Origin: Ruminococcaceae bacterium UBA3751
Lineage (GTDB): Bacteria > Bacillota > Clostridia > Oscillospirales > Acutalibacteraceae
NCBI GenBank assembly: GCA_002371215.1
Contig: DFGL01000022.1
Span: 37,031 to 101,030, forward strand
Length of the DNA: 64,000 bases
Direction: 5' to 3'
The notes under the pieces are model-generated. The model did not search any database and was not told the DNA's origin. It worked only from the letters and a program-made list of their open reading frames with translations. The translations under genes were made by a program, and so were the position numbers. Shown one piece after another: positions 17,932 to 29,142 of this stretch (position 1 is the stretch's first letter; every line of letters begins with the position of its first letter).

Positions 17932-19566
17932 TTATTCTTCTGATTCCTCTTCCTCGTCCTCTTCGGTATGGTCGGGAGCGATTGTCGTTTCCACCTGATA
18001 ATTTTCGTTATCAATCGTATAGTAAGTAGGTCTTGCGCCTTCGCTTACGAAGCCCGTTCTTCTCACTCTCTTAACGTCAACCCTCGTTTGTGCGAGCGTT
18101 ATGCTTGACTTTCCGTAGATTCGCTTTTGCATATCGTATGCGTCGGCGGGGAAGTCCGCTCTCCATACCCAGTTACCGAGGAATTCATTATTAAACATTC
18201 CGCCCGTAACGTTAACCTCGGGGTAATTAAAGGAGTTGATGTCAAAATCCATCCAGCCGTGGGAAAAGGCATAGCTTGCAATCTTGATAATATCGTTTTT
18301 CTTAAAGCTCGTTTTAACGTAGGGAACAAGCTGGTTGATAAACTTAATCTTTTTGCTTGATGAAGAATCTCTGAAATCGTTATAGATTGTCATAAGCGTT
18401 GTTTTCTGGCGGTCCGCTCTTGCGTTATCGGTATCGATATGCCTGATTCTGCAGTAAGCGAGCGCCTGCTTGCCAGAAAGCTTAACCTTTCCGCTGTCGC
18501 CCTCAAAGGTCTTTTTAATTTTAACCTTTCCGTAGCGCCCGGGGTGGTTATTTATTTCATTTATCTCAGCCTCGGTTATTTCAAGCTCAATGCCGTCGGT
18601 ATAAAGGGTGTCAATTATCTTTTCAAACGAGGTAAAGTTAACTATCGCATAGCCGTCAATATCAATTTTATAAAGGCGTTCAACGCTGTTGATATAAACG
18701 TCGAGGCTGCCGGTTGACATTGCGCCGTTGAGCTTGCCGAATTTGCCCGAGTCCTCATTGCCCGGCTCCGTTTCCCAATAAGCCCAGGAATCGCGCAGGA
18801 TTGAGGTTAGGTGAATTTCCTTAGTGTCAATATTAACGCTTGCGATAATAGCGGCGTCGGCTCTCGTTTTGTCGTCGCGGATTTCCTCGCCGCGCGTATC
18901 CTCGCCTATAAGCAGCACGTTTAGAACGTGGGTTGAGGAACAGGGTGCGCCGTTATAGTACCACTGCCTTACCATATCCTCCATCGAGGCGATATTTTCA
19001 GCGTCAGCCTCCTCGATAGGGTCAAAGGATTCAACGAGCTTTTTCATGCCCTGCCATTCCTCAAGAGTGACCTCCTCCTCGGCGCTGTTATTCGCAATAA
19101 TTTTAAGCCAGTCGTTAGCCTTAACCGCGAATATACCGCCCGCAGTCAGAACAAGAATAAGAAGAACGACAATAACAGCGGTCAGGATTTTCTGAGTTTT
19201 ACTTCTCGGAACCTTTTCCTTTTTAGCTTTTTCGTCTATATTCTGCTCTGCTTCCTTCTGAACGGCTTCAAGTTCCGCCGCCTTTTCCTCGTCCTCGGCA
19301 ATGTCAAGAAGGTCAATCATTTCCTCTTTTTCCTGCTCCGGTTCAGGCTTTGGTGCGGGCTTTTCCTGCGCCTCTTGCTGAGGCTTCGGTTTCGGCTGCG
19401 CCTCTTGCTGAGGCTTTGGCTCTTCTTTTTTTACCGGCTTAGCCTCGGCTTTTGGCTGCGGCTTTGGCTTTGCCGCCGCTTTTTCCTTTATTTCCTTTTC
19501 ATTTTCTTCCCGTCTTTTTTTAACCTCGGAAAGAATGTCGTCAATATTATAGTTTTCGTTGCTCAA
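17932..19566 (-). CDS. LytR-CpsA-Psr (LCP) family cell-wall glycopolymer ligase
   Basis: LCP enzymes transfer undecaprenyl-linked glycopolymers to peptidoglycan outside the membrane. The 544-residue protein has a long cytoplasmic low-complexity part (1-120, Lys/Pro/Gln/Glu repeats such as PKPQQEAQPKPKPQQEAQ), one TM (127-149) and the LCP domain (about 215-460) with LNVLLIGEDTR, the key Arg/Asp regions SILRDSWAYW and CRIRHIDTDNARADRQK. The start is TTG at 19566 after AGAGGAG. Likely partner of a wall polymer such as that made by the 5783-8479 protein (inference). Confidence 0.92.
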   Translation of the reverse strand: MSNENYNIDDILSEVKKRREENEKEIKEKAAAKPKPQPKAEAKPVKKEEPKPQQEAQPKPKPQQEAQEKPAPKPEPEQEKEEMIDLLDIAEDEEKAAELEAVQKEAEQNIDEKAKKEKVPRSKTQKILTAVIVVLLILVLTAGGIFAVKANDWLKIIANNSAEEEVTLEEWQGMKKLVESFDPIEEADAENIASMEDMVRQWYYNGAPCSSTHVLNVLLIGEDTRGEEIRDDKTRADAAIIASVNIDTKEIHLTSILRDSWAYWETEPGNEDSGKFGKLNGAMSTGSLDVYINSVERLYKIDIDGYAIVNFTSFEKIIDTLYTDGIELEITEAEINEINNHPGRYGKVKIKKTFEGDSGKVKLSGKQALAYCRIRHIDTDNARADRQKTTLMTIYNDFRDSSSSKKIKFINQLVPYVKTSFKKNDIIKIASYAFSHGWMDFDINSFNYPEVNVTGGMFNNEFLGNWVWRADFPADAYDMQKRIYGKSSITLAQTRVDVKRVRRTGFVSEGARPTYYTIDNENYQVETTIAPDHTEEDEEEESEE

Positions 19567-19586
19567 TAGTTTTCTCCTCTAAGCAC

Positions 19587-19622
19587 TTATACCGATAATA
19601 CGATAGTTTTATGCCGATAATA
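19587..19622. promoter_or_regulatory. Direct repeats in the LCP gene promoter region
   Basis: TTATACCGATAATA (19587-19600) and TTATGCCGATAATA (19609-19622), 13 of 14 matches and 22 bp apart (two helical turns), between gyrA and the LCP gene. Possible tandem operator; no regulator can be named. Confidence 0.45.
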
Positions 19623-19672
19623 TAATGGCAAATAATATACACACTTTTAATTATAAATTAATATTTTATGAA

Positions 19673-22183
19673 TTATTCCTCATTTTCGGGGGTTGCCTCT
19701 GCCTGAGCTTCAGCCTCCCCGTCTGTTTCGGCTTCGGTTTCCTCCTCCTCGTATTTATCTACGATTGAAAGGGTTGCAAGGCGTTCGTTTTCCTTAACCT
19801 TCATAACCTTAACGCCCTTGCTCGGACGCTTAAAGGTTGAAATCTGCTCGGCGTGGGTTCTTATTACGATACCGTCCGTTGTTATCATAATAACGTCGTT
19901 ATCATCGTCAACGGGAGCAATCATAGCAACCTTGCCGAACTGAGCCGTGCGGTAGTTGATAAGGCCCTTACCCGCTCTTGACTGAACGCGGTAATCGGAG
20001 AATTCGCTCTTTCTGCCGTAGCCCGTTTCGGATACGGTAAGGAGCTGCTTATCCTCCTGAGCAACGGCAAAGCCTACAACGTAGTCGCCCTCGCTGAGCT
20101 GAATAGCCTTAACGCCGCGTGCAGTTCTTCCGATAAGGCGGGCGTCGCTCTCCTTAAAGCAGATAGCCATTCCGTCGTGGGTTGCAACAACAAGCTGTCT
20201 TTCGCCGTCGGTAACGTCTACCCAGCAGAGCTCGTCGTCCTCGTCAAGATTTATTGCGATAATACCCGTTTTACGGATATGGTCGTACTGATTAATAGCG
20301 GTACGCTTGATAATACCGTTTCTCGTTACCATACAGAGGTAAGCTCTGTCCTCTTCCTCCGGGATACGTACCATTGCGGAAACGGTTTCGCCCTGCTCGA
20401 GCGGAAGAAGGTTAACAACGTTAATGCCCTTGCTCGTTCTTGAAGCTTCGGGAATCTGGTAGCCCTTCATCTTGAATACCTTACCCTTATTGGTAAAGAT
20501 AAGAATGAAATCGTGGGTTGAGCAGGCAAACATTGTTTTTGCGTAGTCCTCCTCACGGCGGGACATACCCATAATTCCCTTGCCGCCGCGGTTCTGCGCC
20601 CTGTAGGTATCAACCGTCTGGCGCTTCATATAGCCTCTTTCGGTAAGAGTGAGTATGCAGTCCTCAACGGGAATAAGGTCCTCGTCGTCAACGTCTCCTG
20701 TAAACGCGGAGATTTCCGTTCTTCTCTCGTCGCCGAATTTCTCTGCAATCTCGCGGGATTCCGACTTGATAATCTCGTCAATTCTGTACGCGTTTGCAAG
20801 AATATCGATAAAGTCCTTAATCTTTGCATGGAGCTCGTCCAGCTCATTCATTATCTTTTCAATTTCAAGCCCTGCGAGCTGACCTAAACGGTAAGCGACT
20901 ATAGCGCTTGCCTGCGGGTCGTCAAAGCCGAACTTATCCATAATGGCCTGCTTTGCCTCAGCCTGGCCGCCGCGGCAGGCGCGGATTGTTGCGATAACCT
21001 CGTCAACAATATCGATAGCCTTTGCAAGACCCTCAAGGATATGTGCTCTCTCCTGAGCCTTTTTAAGATCAAACTCAGTTCTGCGCCTGATAATATCTCT
21101 CTGGAATAATATGTATTTTTCAAGGATTTGCTTAAGGTTCATAACCTTTGGCACGCCGTCGTCAAGCGCGAGAAGAATTGCGCCGAAGGTTACCTGCATA
21201 TCCGTCATTTTATACAGATTGTTTAAAACTACCTGAGCGTTAGCGTCGCGCTTAACAACAATTTCGATATGCATTCCGCGTCTGTCGGAGTAATCCTGAA
21301 TATCGGCAATGCCTTCAAGACGCTTTTCCTTAACCAAATCGGCAATTCTTGTTATAAGCCTTGCCTTGTTAACTCCGTAGGGGATTTCCGTTACAACGAT
21401 TTTAAAGCGGTCGCCCCTTGCCTCAACAATTTCAGCCTTTGCGCGAACGTAAATCTTGCCTCTGCCCGTTGCGTAAGCCTCTCTTATTCCGCGAGCGCCC
21501 ATTATAATACCCGCTGTCGGGAAATCGGGGCCCTTGATATGCTCCATAATCTCCTCAAGCTCAGCCTCGGGGTTATCAATAAGGCAGCACATACCCTCAA
21601 CAACCTCTCGCATATTGTGCGGCGGGATGTTTGTTGCCATACCAACAGCAATACCCGAGGAGCCGTTAACAAGAAGGTTAGGAAATCTCGCCGGGAGAAC
21701 GGTTGGCTCGTTTTCCGTATCGTCAAAGTTCGGAGCCCAGTCAACGGTTTCCTTCTTAATATCGTCGAGCATTTTCATAGCAGTCTTTGAAAGTCTGCTC
21801 TCTGTATAACGGTAAGCAGCCGGCGGGTCTCCGTCAATAGAGCCGAAGTTGCCGTGGCCGTCAACAAGAATGTGGCGCATTGAGAAGGTCTGCGCAAGTC
21901 TTACCATTGCGTCGTAAACGGAAGCGTCGCCGTGCGGATGGTAATGACCGAGCACGTCGCCGACCGTGGTGGCGCACTTTCTGTACGGGTTTGTAGGATA
22001 GAGGTTGTTTTTATACATTGCGTATAAAATTCTGCGGTGTACGGGCTTTAAGCCGTCGCGTACGTCGGGCAGCGCACGGGAAACGATAACGCTCATTGAA
22101 TAGTCAAGAAACGCCTTTCTTATCTCGTCGCTGATTTCAACATCAACAATTTTCTGATTGTCGTAACGGATTTCTTCGTTCAT
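19673..22183 (-). CDS. gyrA: DNA gyrase subunit A
   Basis: The 836-residue breakage-reunion subunit of gyrase. The active-site Tyr126 is in [10 protein letters not shown]; the C-terminal beta-pinwheel has the gyrase-specific GyrA box NRGGKGI, so it is gyrase and not topoisomerase IV. The quinolone-resistance region reads [10 protein letters not shown] (82-91), with Ala at the position of E. coli Ser83. The tail after about 800 is acidic (Glu/Ala-rich). Separated from gyrB by 458 bp of repeats, unlike the usual close gyrB-gyrA pair. Confidence 0.97.
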   Translation of the reverse strand: MNEEIRYDNQKIVDVEISDEIRKAFLDYSMSVIVSRALPDVRDGLKPVHRRILYAMYKNNLYPTNPYRKCATTVGDVLGHYHPHGDASVYDAMVRLAQTFSMRHILVDGHGNFGSIDGDPPAAYRYTESRLSKTAMKMLDDIKKETVDWAPNFDDTENEPTVLPARFPNLLVNGSSGIAVGMATNIPPHNMREVVEGMCCLIDNPEAELEEIMEHIKGPDFPTAGIIMGARGIREAYATGRGKIYVRAKAEIVEARGDRFKIVVTEIPYGVNKARLITRIADLVKEKRLEGIADIQDYSDRRGMHIEIVVKRDANAQVVLNNLYKMTDMQVTFGAILLALDDGVPKVMNLKQILEKYILFQRDIIRRRTEFDLKKAQERAHILEGLAKAIDIVDEVIATIRACRGGQAEAKQAIMDKFGFDDPQASAIVAYRLGQLAGLEIEKIMNELDELHAKIKDFIDILANAYRIDEIIKSESREIAEKFGDERRTEISAFTGDVDDEDLIPVEDCILTLTERGYMKRQTVDTYRAQNRGGKGIMGMSRREEDYAKTMFACSTHDFILIFTNKGKVFKMKGYQIPEASRTSKGINVVNLLPLEQGETVSAMVRIPEEEDRAYLCMVTRNGIIKRTAINQYDHIRKTGIIAINLDEDDELCWVDVTDGERQLVVATHDGMAICFKESDARLIGRTARGVKAIQLSEGDYVVGFAVAQEDKQLLTVSETGYGRKSEFSDYRVQSRAGKGLINYRTAQFGKVAMIAPVDDDNDVIMITTDGIVIRTHAEQISTFKRPSKGVKVMKVKENERLATLSIVDKYEEEETEAETDGEAEAQAEATPENEE

Positions 22184-22220
22184 GGATTTTTTCTCCTTTT
22201 AAGTTAATGGGAGCATTAGA

Positions 22221-22407
22221 TTGTAGGGAGCGACGCCCTCGGCGCTCCGCGCGCTGCGAGCCCGATTAATTGACCGAGCACCTGCGCGAGATACCATCAC
22301 GCCAAAGGCGTGCCGGAATATATGTTTCGGTTATTACCGCTTTTCAGTAAAGACTACTTTCAGATAACGTGGTTGCGACGGGGCGCCGAGGGCGTCGCCC
22401 CCTACAA
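22221..22407. repeat. 187-bp MITE-like element with 28-bp terminal inverted repeats
   Basis: The left end TTGTAGGGAGCGACGCCCTC continues into GGCGCTCC; the right end (22380-22407) is its reverse complement with 26 of 28 matches. The inside has no open frame. The element sits between gyrB and gyrA. Half-copies of the end sequence (CGAGGACGCCG...CCCCTACA) occur in other gaps of this window. Confidence 0.8.
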
Positions 22408-22424
22408 TTCCGTTTTGAAAAACT

Positions 22425-22493
22425 TTTCGTTTGAGCCTCGCCGTTTAACTCTTTTAATTACTTATACGTCAAGGTTTTGAACAAACTTTGCGA
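22425..22493 (-). repeat. Duplicated copy of the gyrB 3' end (non-functional)
   Basis: About 69 bp that repeat 22605-22673 at an exact 180-bp spacing with roughly 60 identical bases. On the minus strand it includes a diverged copy of the last gyrB codons (AKFVQNLDV and stop) and the following CGTATAAGTAATTAAA. Between the copies (22494-22604) lies AGCGAGAAGCGGGAGAAACA and other palindromic noncoding sequence such as CAGTTCAGTGAACTG. This 22184-22641 gap holds no other gene. Confidence 0.8.
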
Positions 22494-22641
22494 TTGCCGC
22501 CACGGCGATACTGCTGTCGGTCAGTCAGTTGCACTCTCAACAACGAAACAGTTCACTGAACTGTTTCTCCCGCTTCTCGCTCCCTTCGGTCGTGACAAGC
22601 GGTGTTTCGTTTGAGCCTCGCCGTTTAAGGCATTTAATTAC

Positions 22642-24666
<2,025 letters not shown>

Positions 24667-24912
24667 TTAATAACTTAATTTTTCTGCTCTTTTATTTAAA
24701 GTTGCCGTATTCAGCGGGCTTACGTAAACCCTGCTGTCTGTAATTATAAAGCTTTTCGGCAGGTCATAATTGACGTAAATGACGCGTTTTTCCTTTTCCG
24801 CCCTGCTGAGGTAATCCCTCGTTGCCTTATTGACGGTTGAGGTATCCATATCAAATATGCCTATTATTTCACTGTCGCTTATAACCGTATTTTCTCCTAA
24901 ATGAATAAACAT
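24667..24912 (-). CDS. remB: RemB/YaaB family (DUF370-like) small regulator
   Basis: An 81-residue protein starting MFIHLGENTVISDSEIIGIF with the closing SRVYVSPLNTATLNKRA, matching the YaaB/RemB layout between recF and gyrB in Bacillus. RemA/RemB proteins bind DNA and activate matrix and osmoprotection genes there; the role in this organism is unknown. Starts exactly at the recF stop (1-bp overlap) and ends 30 bp before gyrB. Confidence 0.88.
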   Translation of the reverse strand: MFIHLGENTVISDSEIIGIFDMDTSTVNKATRDYLSRAEKEKRVIYVNYDLPKSFIITDSRVYVSPLNTATLNKRAEKLSY

Positions 24913-26000
24913 CAGCTCTTAATGCCTCCGTTTTCAATATGGAGCGTTTTACCCTCCTTAAGGCGGAGGATAGTCTCCTTATCGCAGCAGGTAATAAAAA
25001 GCTGCTGCCCTTTAATATGGTTTAATATATAGTCCTGTCTTTTTTCGTCAAGCTCGCTCATTACGTCGTCAAGCAGGGCGATAGGCTTAATCCCCGTCAT
25101 ATTTTCAAGCAGAGCCGCCTCCGCAAGCTTAAGTGCCAAAACGCAGCTTCTCTGCTGCCCCTGCGAGCCGTAAGTTCTTGCGCTTTTTCCGTTAATCAGA
25201 ATTTCAACGTCGTCCCTGTGAGGACCTTTGGTTGTAACTCTGTTAATAATATCCTGCTGATAGCTTTCTTCCAACGCCTTCAGCAGTTTTTTTCTTATAT
25301 TCTCAATATCGGCCTCAAATTCAGCGCAGCCGCTGTATTTAAGCTCAATATTTTCTCTGTTGCTGCTGATACCGAGAAATATATCCTTTAAAAACGGAGA
25401 GAGCGCCTCAATATATTTAAGCCTCTGAAAAATAATTTTTGCTCCCTTTTCGGCAAGCTCGTTATTCCAGATATAAAGCATACCGTCAAGCTCGGGGTGT
25501 TTATATAAATCCTTAAGCAGCGAATTTCTCTGCTCAAGCGCCCTCATATATTCCTTTAAAAGCATTCTGTAATTAGCCTTAAGCTGAAAGAGAGCGCCGT
25601 CAATAAACTTTCTTCTCTCCTTCGGACCGTCCTTTATCATACTTAAATGAACAGGGCTGAAAATTACAGCCTTAATGCTTTTTGAAAGCTCGCCCGAATT
25701 TTTTTTGCTAACTCCGTTTAATTTAACCGTTCTTTTATTTTTAATTTCAATTTCTGCGCTCTGTTCTCTTTCAGACGCGTTAAAATTAAGGGTTAAATTA
25801 CTCTTTTCTGCTCCAAAGCGGATTAATTCCCTGTCCTTTGCTCCGCGGAAGCTTCTCGCTCCCGTAAAGAGATAAATTGCCTCAATGAGATTGGTTTTAC
25901 CCTGAGCGTTTTCGCCCCAGATAATATTAACGTCGTCAAAATCAGCGCAAAAGCTTTCAAAATTTCTGAAATCTTTTAGTTCAATACTGTTAATCTTCAT
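24912..26000 (-). CDS. recF: DNA replication and repair protein RecF
   Basis: A 362-residue SMC-like ATPase that helps load RecA at gaps. Walker A GENAQGKTNLIEAIYLF, signature YGSQGQQRSCVLALKLAEA and Walker B LLDDVMSELDEKRQDYI are present. Overlaps rlbA by 11 bp and the remB-like gene by 1 bp, so the block is translationally coupled. Confidence 0.96.
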   Translation of the reverse strand: MKINSIELKDFRNFESFCADFDDVNIIWGENAQGKTNLIEAIYLFTGARSFRGAKDRELIRFGAEKSNLTLNFNASEREQSAEIEIKNKRTVKLNGVSKKNSGELSKSIKAVIFSPVHLSMIKDGPKERRKFIDGALFQLKANYRMLLKEYMRALEQRNSLLKDLYKHPELDGMLYIWNNELAEKGAKIIFQRLKYIEALSPFLKDIFLGISSNRENIELKYSGCAEFEADIENIRKKLLKALEESYQQDIINRVTTKGPHRDDVEILINGKSARTYGSQGQQRSCVLALKLAEAALLENMTGIKPIALLDDVMSELDEKRQDYILNHIKGQQLFITCCDKETILRLKEGKTLHIENGGIKS

Positions 26001-26244
26001 TATTTTTGACTATTTCATAATCAACCGAAAAGGCTGAAACAATATCGCCGTTTCTCAGCTTTTTTCCCCTTGCGGTGCAAACCTCACCGTTCACTCTGAT
26101 TATTCCGTCCTGAATAAATTCCTTAGCCTGACCGCCGGTTTCGGCAATTCCCATAAACTTTAAAAATGCCTGAAGTTGAATAAAATCGGTTTTAATTTCC
26201 ACCTTTTCTTTTGTGTGCTCTTTAACTTTAACCTTAATTTTCAT
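25990..26244 (-). CDS. rlbA: S4-domain protein RlbA/YaaA
   Basis: An 84-residue S4 RNA-binding protein: LQAFLKFMGIAETGGQAKEF and DGIIRVNGEVCTARGKKL are the S4 motifs. The Bacillus homologue between dnaN and recF is linked to 50S ribosome assembly. Overlaps dnaN by 11 bp and recF by 11 bp. Confidence 0.93.
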   Translation of the reverse strand: MKIKVKVKEHTKEKVEIKTDFIQLQAFLKFMGIAETGGQAKEFIQDGIIRVNGEVCTARGKKLRNGDIVSAFSVDYEIVKNNED

Positions 26245-27346
26245 TTTTAAGCCTCATCGGAAGAACCAGGAAGATAAAGCCCTCGCCCTCAATAGGCATA
26301 ATTTTTGCGGGACTTACGGGACCTGCAAGCTCAATTCTTATCTCATCCGTATCAGCTGCGCCGAGAGCGTCGAGCATAAACTTTGAATTAAAGCCTATTT
26401 CAATTCTGTCACCTGAGGTATTGGCGTGAGTACTGTTTACAACTCTTCCTATGCTTGAAACGGTTGAAACTCTCATCTCATCGTTATCAAAGATACATTT
26501 AATCGGGTTTTTCTGATTGTTTTCAATAACGGGGAGGGTTTTATCAATACATTTTACCGCGTCGTTAGTATTAACAAGAACCGTTGTTGTAACAGCCTTA
26601 GGAAGCGCGGTTTTATAATCAATAAAATCACCGTCAAGAAGTCTGCTTATAATGGTATAATTTTCTACTTCAAATATAATATGTCTTCTTCCTACCGAAA
26701 CGAGGATATTTTTGTCGCTTTCAATATCTGTAAGCTTAATTAATTCCTTAATCGTTTTTTTAGGAACGATAAAGTTAATTTCATCGCCGCTGTAATTAAC
26801 CTTTTCTTTTCTGATAGCAAGCCTGTAGCCGTCAACACCTACAAGAGTAAGCTCTCCGTTTTCAAGAGTAAATTTTAAACCTGTATAAACGGGCTTTGAG
26901 CTCTCGTTATCTGCAACGGCAAAAACAGTCTGCATAATCATTGAATATAAAAGCTTCTGTTCAAGCTCAAGCGGATATCCGCCGGTAACCGAAGGAAGCT
27001 CGGGATATTCCTTAGCGTCAATTCCCGTAATGTTGTACTTAACCGCACCGCTTATAATAGAAACGGAATTGCCGTTGGTTTCAACAGTAACGTCCTCATC
27101 CTCAATTTTTCTTATAATATCGCATAAAATTTTTGCATTAATTACAATCTCGCCCGGTTCTTCAACGTCAACGGCAAAGGTTGTATTAATACCGAATTCA
27201 AAATCATAGCCTGTAAGGCTCAGAGTATCGGAACCGCATTCCATTAATATACCCTCTATGGTGGGAATAGTAACCTTTGAGCTTACCGCTCTTATTACAT
27301 TGTTACAAGCTGTATTTAATTCTTTAGTATTGCAGGTAAATTTCAT
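26234..27346 (-). CDS. dnaN: DNA polymerase III sliding clamp (beta subunit)
   Basis: The 370-residue clamp with three repeated domains: N-terminal MKFTCNTKELNTACNNVIRA, central FIVPKKTIKELIKL, and a C-terminal domain ending IEGEGFIFLVLPMRL, the usual clamp tail that contacts polymerase. Downstream of dnaA across a 267-bp AT-rich gap that is a candidate origin. Confidence 0.97.
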   Translation of the reverse strand: MKFTCNTKELNTACNNVIRAVSSKVTIPTIEGILMECGSDTLSLTGYDFEFGINTTFAVDVEEPGEIVINAKILCDIIRKIEDEDVTVETNGNSVSIISGAVKYNITGIDAKEYPELPSVTGGYPLELEQKLLYSMIMQTVFAVADNESSKPVYTGLKFTLENGELTLVGVDGYRLAIRKEKVNYSGDEINFIVPKKTIKELIKLTDIESDKNILVSVGRRHIIFEVENYTIISRLLDGDFIDYKTALPKAVTTTVLVNTNDAVKCIDKTLPVIENNQKNPIKCIFDNDEMRVSTVSSIGRVVNSTHANTSGDRIEIGFNSKFMLDALGAADTDEIRIELAGPVSPAKIMPIEGEGFIFLVLPMRLKNEN

Positions 27347-27613
27347 AATAATCAGCCTTTCTTTTTATTTGGTAAAAAAATTTAATTTTGCTAAAAATTC
27401 AATTTTTCCTTAAAAATAAGAATATACGTTAGTATTAGTAGTAAAGAGTGTTAAAAATGTTAAAAACTGTATTTGGTTTTGATAAATACTGATTTTTTTC
27501 TCCTCATTTTTGTTTTTAATTTTTGTTGAAAAAAAGTTTAAAATGTTAAAAACTGATTTTTTCAACATTGCGTTTAAAAACTCATATGTGGAAAATGAAA
27601 ACTTTGTGGAAAA
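27347..27613. other. oriC: Candidate oriC between dnaA and dnaN
   Basis: A very AT-rich gap. Next to the dnaA stop are two near-consensus DnaA boxes, TGTGGAAAA at 27587-27595 and 27605-27613 (reverse TTTTCCACA, one change from TTATCCACA), 18 bp apart. Further towards dnaN is TAG-TAT-TAG-TAG-TAA (27430-27444), like the DnaA-trio of Bacillus and on the expected strand, followed 4 bp later by tandem TGTTAAAAA nonamers (27449-27466). Another TGTTAAAAA (27544) and TGTTGAAAA (27524) lie between. The AT tract near dnaN would be the unwinding element (inference). Confidence 0.65.
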
Positions 27614-28951
27614 TTAAAGCTCGTCTTTTATGTTATTTATGATGTCAAGAACCTGAGAATTCAGGGTTGAATCAATAAGCAATTTCTTTTCCATTTCATC
27701 AATATTGTACATTACCGTCGTATGATCCTTATTAAATTCCTTACCTATTGCTTTAAAGGGCATATCGGTAACGTTACGGATAATATAAAAACACATTTTT
27801 CTTGCGTTTGAAATAGTAGCCGTTCTTTTTTTGCTGTAAATATCCTCGGTTGAAACGCCCGTTGTACGGCTGACCTCGTCAACAACTCTCTGAATTGTTA
27901 CCGGAAGAGGTTTAACGTCGTCGTCAATAATCTTTTTAATTGCGTTTTGCGCGAGCGATATAGTGGGGCTTTCGCCTGTTAAATTACACATAGCCTGAAG
28001 TCTTTTTGTAATTCCCTCAAGCTGGCGTATATTTGATTTTGAGCGCTTTGCTATGTATTCAACGATATCGTCGTCAATTTTAAAATCAAGCATTTTTGCT
28101 TTTCGTTTAATAATAGCGCAGCGTGTTTCAAACTCAGGAGCCTGAATATCGGCAAGAAGTCCGCTTACAAATCTTGAACGCAGCCTGTCCGTTATGGAAT
28201 GAATCTGCTTCGGCGGGCGGTCAGAGGTTAAAACAACCTGCTTGCCGTTATTAACAAGCGAGTTAAAGGTATGGAAAAATTCCTCTTCAGTCTGCGTTTT
28301 GCCTGCGATAAACTGAATATCGTCAACAAGAAATACGTCAATATTATTTCTGTATTTCTCATGAAAATCATTAACGGTTTTATCGCCGAGCGCTGCAATA
28401 AATTCGTTGCCGAATTCCTCCGCGTCAACGTATTTAACGGTTAAATCGGGGAAGGTTTTCTCAACCTGGTTTTTAATAGCAAAAAGAAGGTGAGTTTTGC
28501 CGAGCCCCGAGGAGCCGTAAATGAAAAGGGGATTATAGTTTGCAACGTTATTTATATCGTTTAGAAATCCGCCCGGATTATCGGCTATCGCCTTAGCCGC
28601 CGTGTATGCAAATTTATTTGAAGGACCGCAGATGAAATTATCAAAGGTAAAAATATCGTTTGATAAATCCTCAAGATGACCTCTTTTTATTGACTCCTCA
28701 ACGTCCTCGGGATAAAGGTATCTGAATTCACAGTCAAAGCCGCAAACGGATTTAAAGGTTTCGTGAAAAAGTCCGTCAAATTCTCTTACAACTGTTTCTT
28801 TTTTGAATTTGCTCGGGAATAACAGCTCAACAACGCCGTTTTGAAAGCTTAAAATCTTTATTTCCGAAAACCAGAGGTTATATACGGTATCGCTGAAGCG
28901 GTCTTTAAATATATTAAGTATGCTGTCCCACAGCTCATACATTGTGTCCAC
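27614..28951 (-). CDS. dnaA: Chromosomal replication initiator DnaA
   Basis: The 445-residue AAA+ initiator. Domain I is at 1-90; domain III has Walker A YGSSGLGKTHLLFAI and Walker B VFLVDDIQFIAGK; domain IV has the DNA-binding signature FNKDHTTVMYNIDEME. The start is GTG at 28951 with a perfect AAGGAGG 7 bases upstream. Transcribed from a strong promoter at 28989-29017, away from the fol genes. Confidence 0.98.
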   Translation of the reverse strand: MDTMYELWDSILNIFKDRFSDTVYNLWFSEIKILSFQNGVVELLFPSKFKKETVVREFDGLFHETFKSVCGFDCEFRYLYPEDVEESIKRGHLEDLSNDIFTFDNFICGPSNKFAYTAAKAIADNPGGFLNDINNVANYNPLFIYGSSGLGKTHLLFAIKNQVEKTFPDLTVKYVDAEEFGNEFIAALGDKTVNDFHEKYRNNIDVFLVDDIQFIAGKTQTEEEFFHTFNSLVNNGKQVVLTSDRPPKQIHSITDRLRSRFVSGLLADIQAPEFETRCAIIKRKAKMLDFKIDDDIVEYIAKRSKSNIRQLEGITKRLQAMCNLTGESPTISLAQNAIKKIIDDDVKPLPVTIQRVVDEVSRTTGVSTEDIYSKKRTATISNARKMCFYIIRNVTDMPFKAIGKEFNKDHTTVMYNIDEMEKKLLIDSTLNSQVLDIINNIKDEL

Positions 28952-28988
28952 TTATTCTCCTCCTTATAATATTATAATACAGATATTT

Positions 28989-29017
28989 ATTATATATTAT
29001 ATAGTACTATAAGTCAA
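28989..29017 (-). promoter_or_regulatory. Promoter of dnaA
   Basis: Minus strand TTGACT, 17 bp, TATAAT. No clear DnaA box is seen in the flanking 190 bp. Confidence 0.8.
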
Positions 29018-29089
29018 TAAATATTTAAAAGTTTTAAACATTATATTTTTATGAGTGTTGAAAAATGAAGGTTGCAGATTATTATTTTC

Positions 29090-29118
29090 TTGTAATTTAC
29101 AGGATTATATTATATAAT
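29090..29118 (+). promoter_or_regulatory. Promoter of the LCP-like/fol operon
   Basis: TTGTAA, 17 bp, TATAAT, about 25 bp before the ATG at 29143. Confidence 0.6.
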
Positions 29119-29142
29119 TAATTAATCAAAGGCGGTGAAATT

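Noticed and set aside
28952..29142. Search for a second DnaA-box cluster upstream of dnaA
   Set aside because: Only a weak TGTTGAAAA-like site was seen; there is no cluster.
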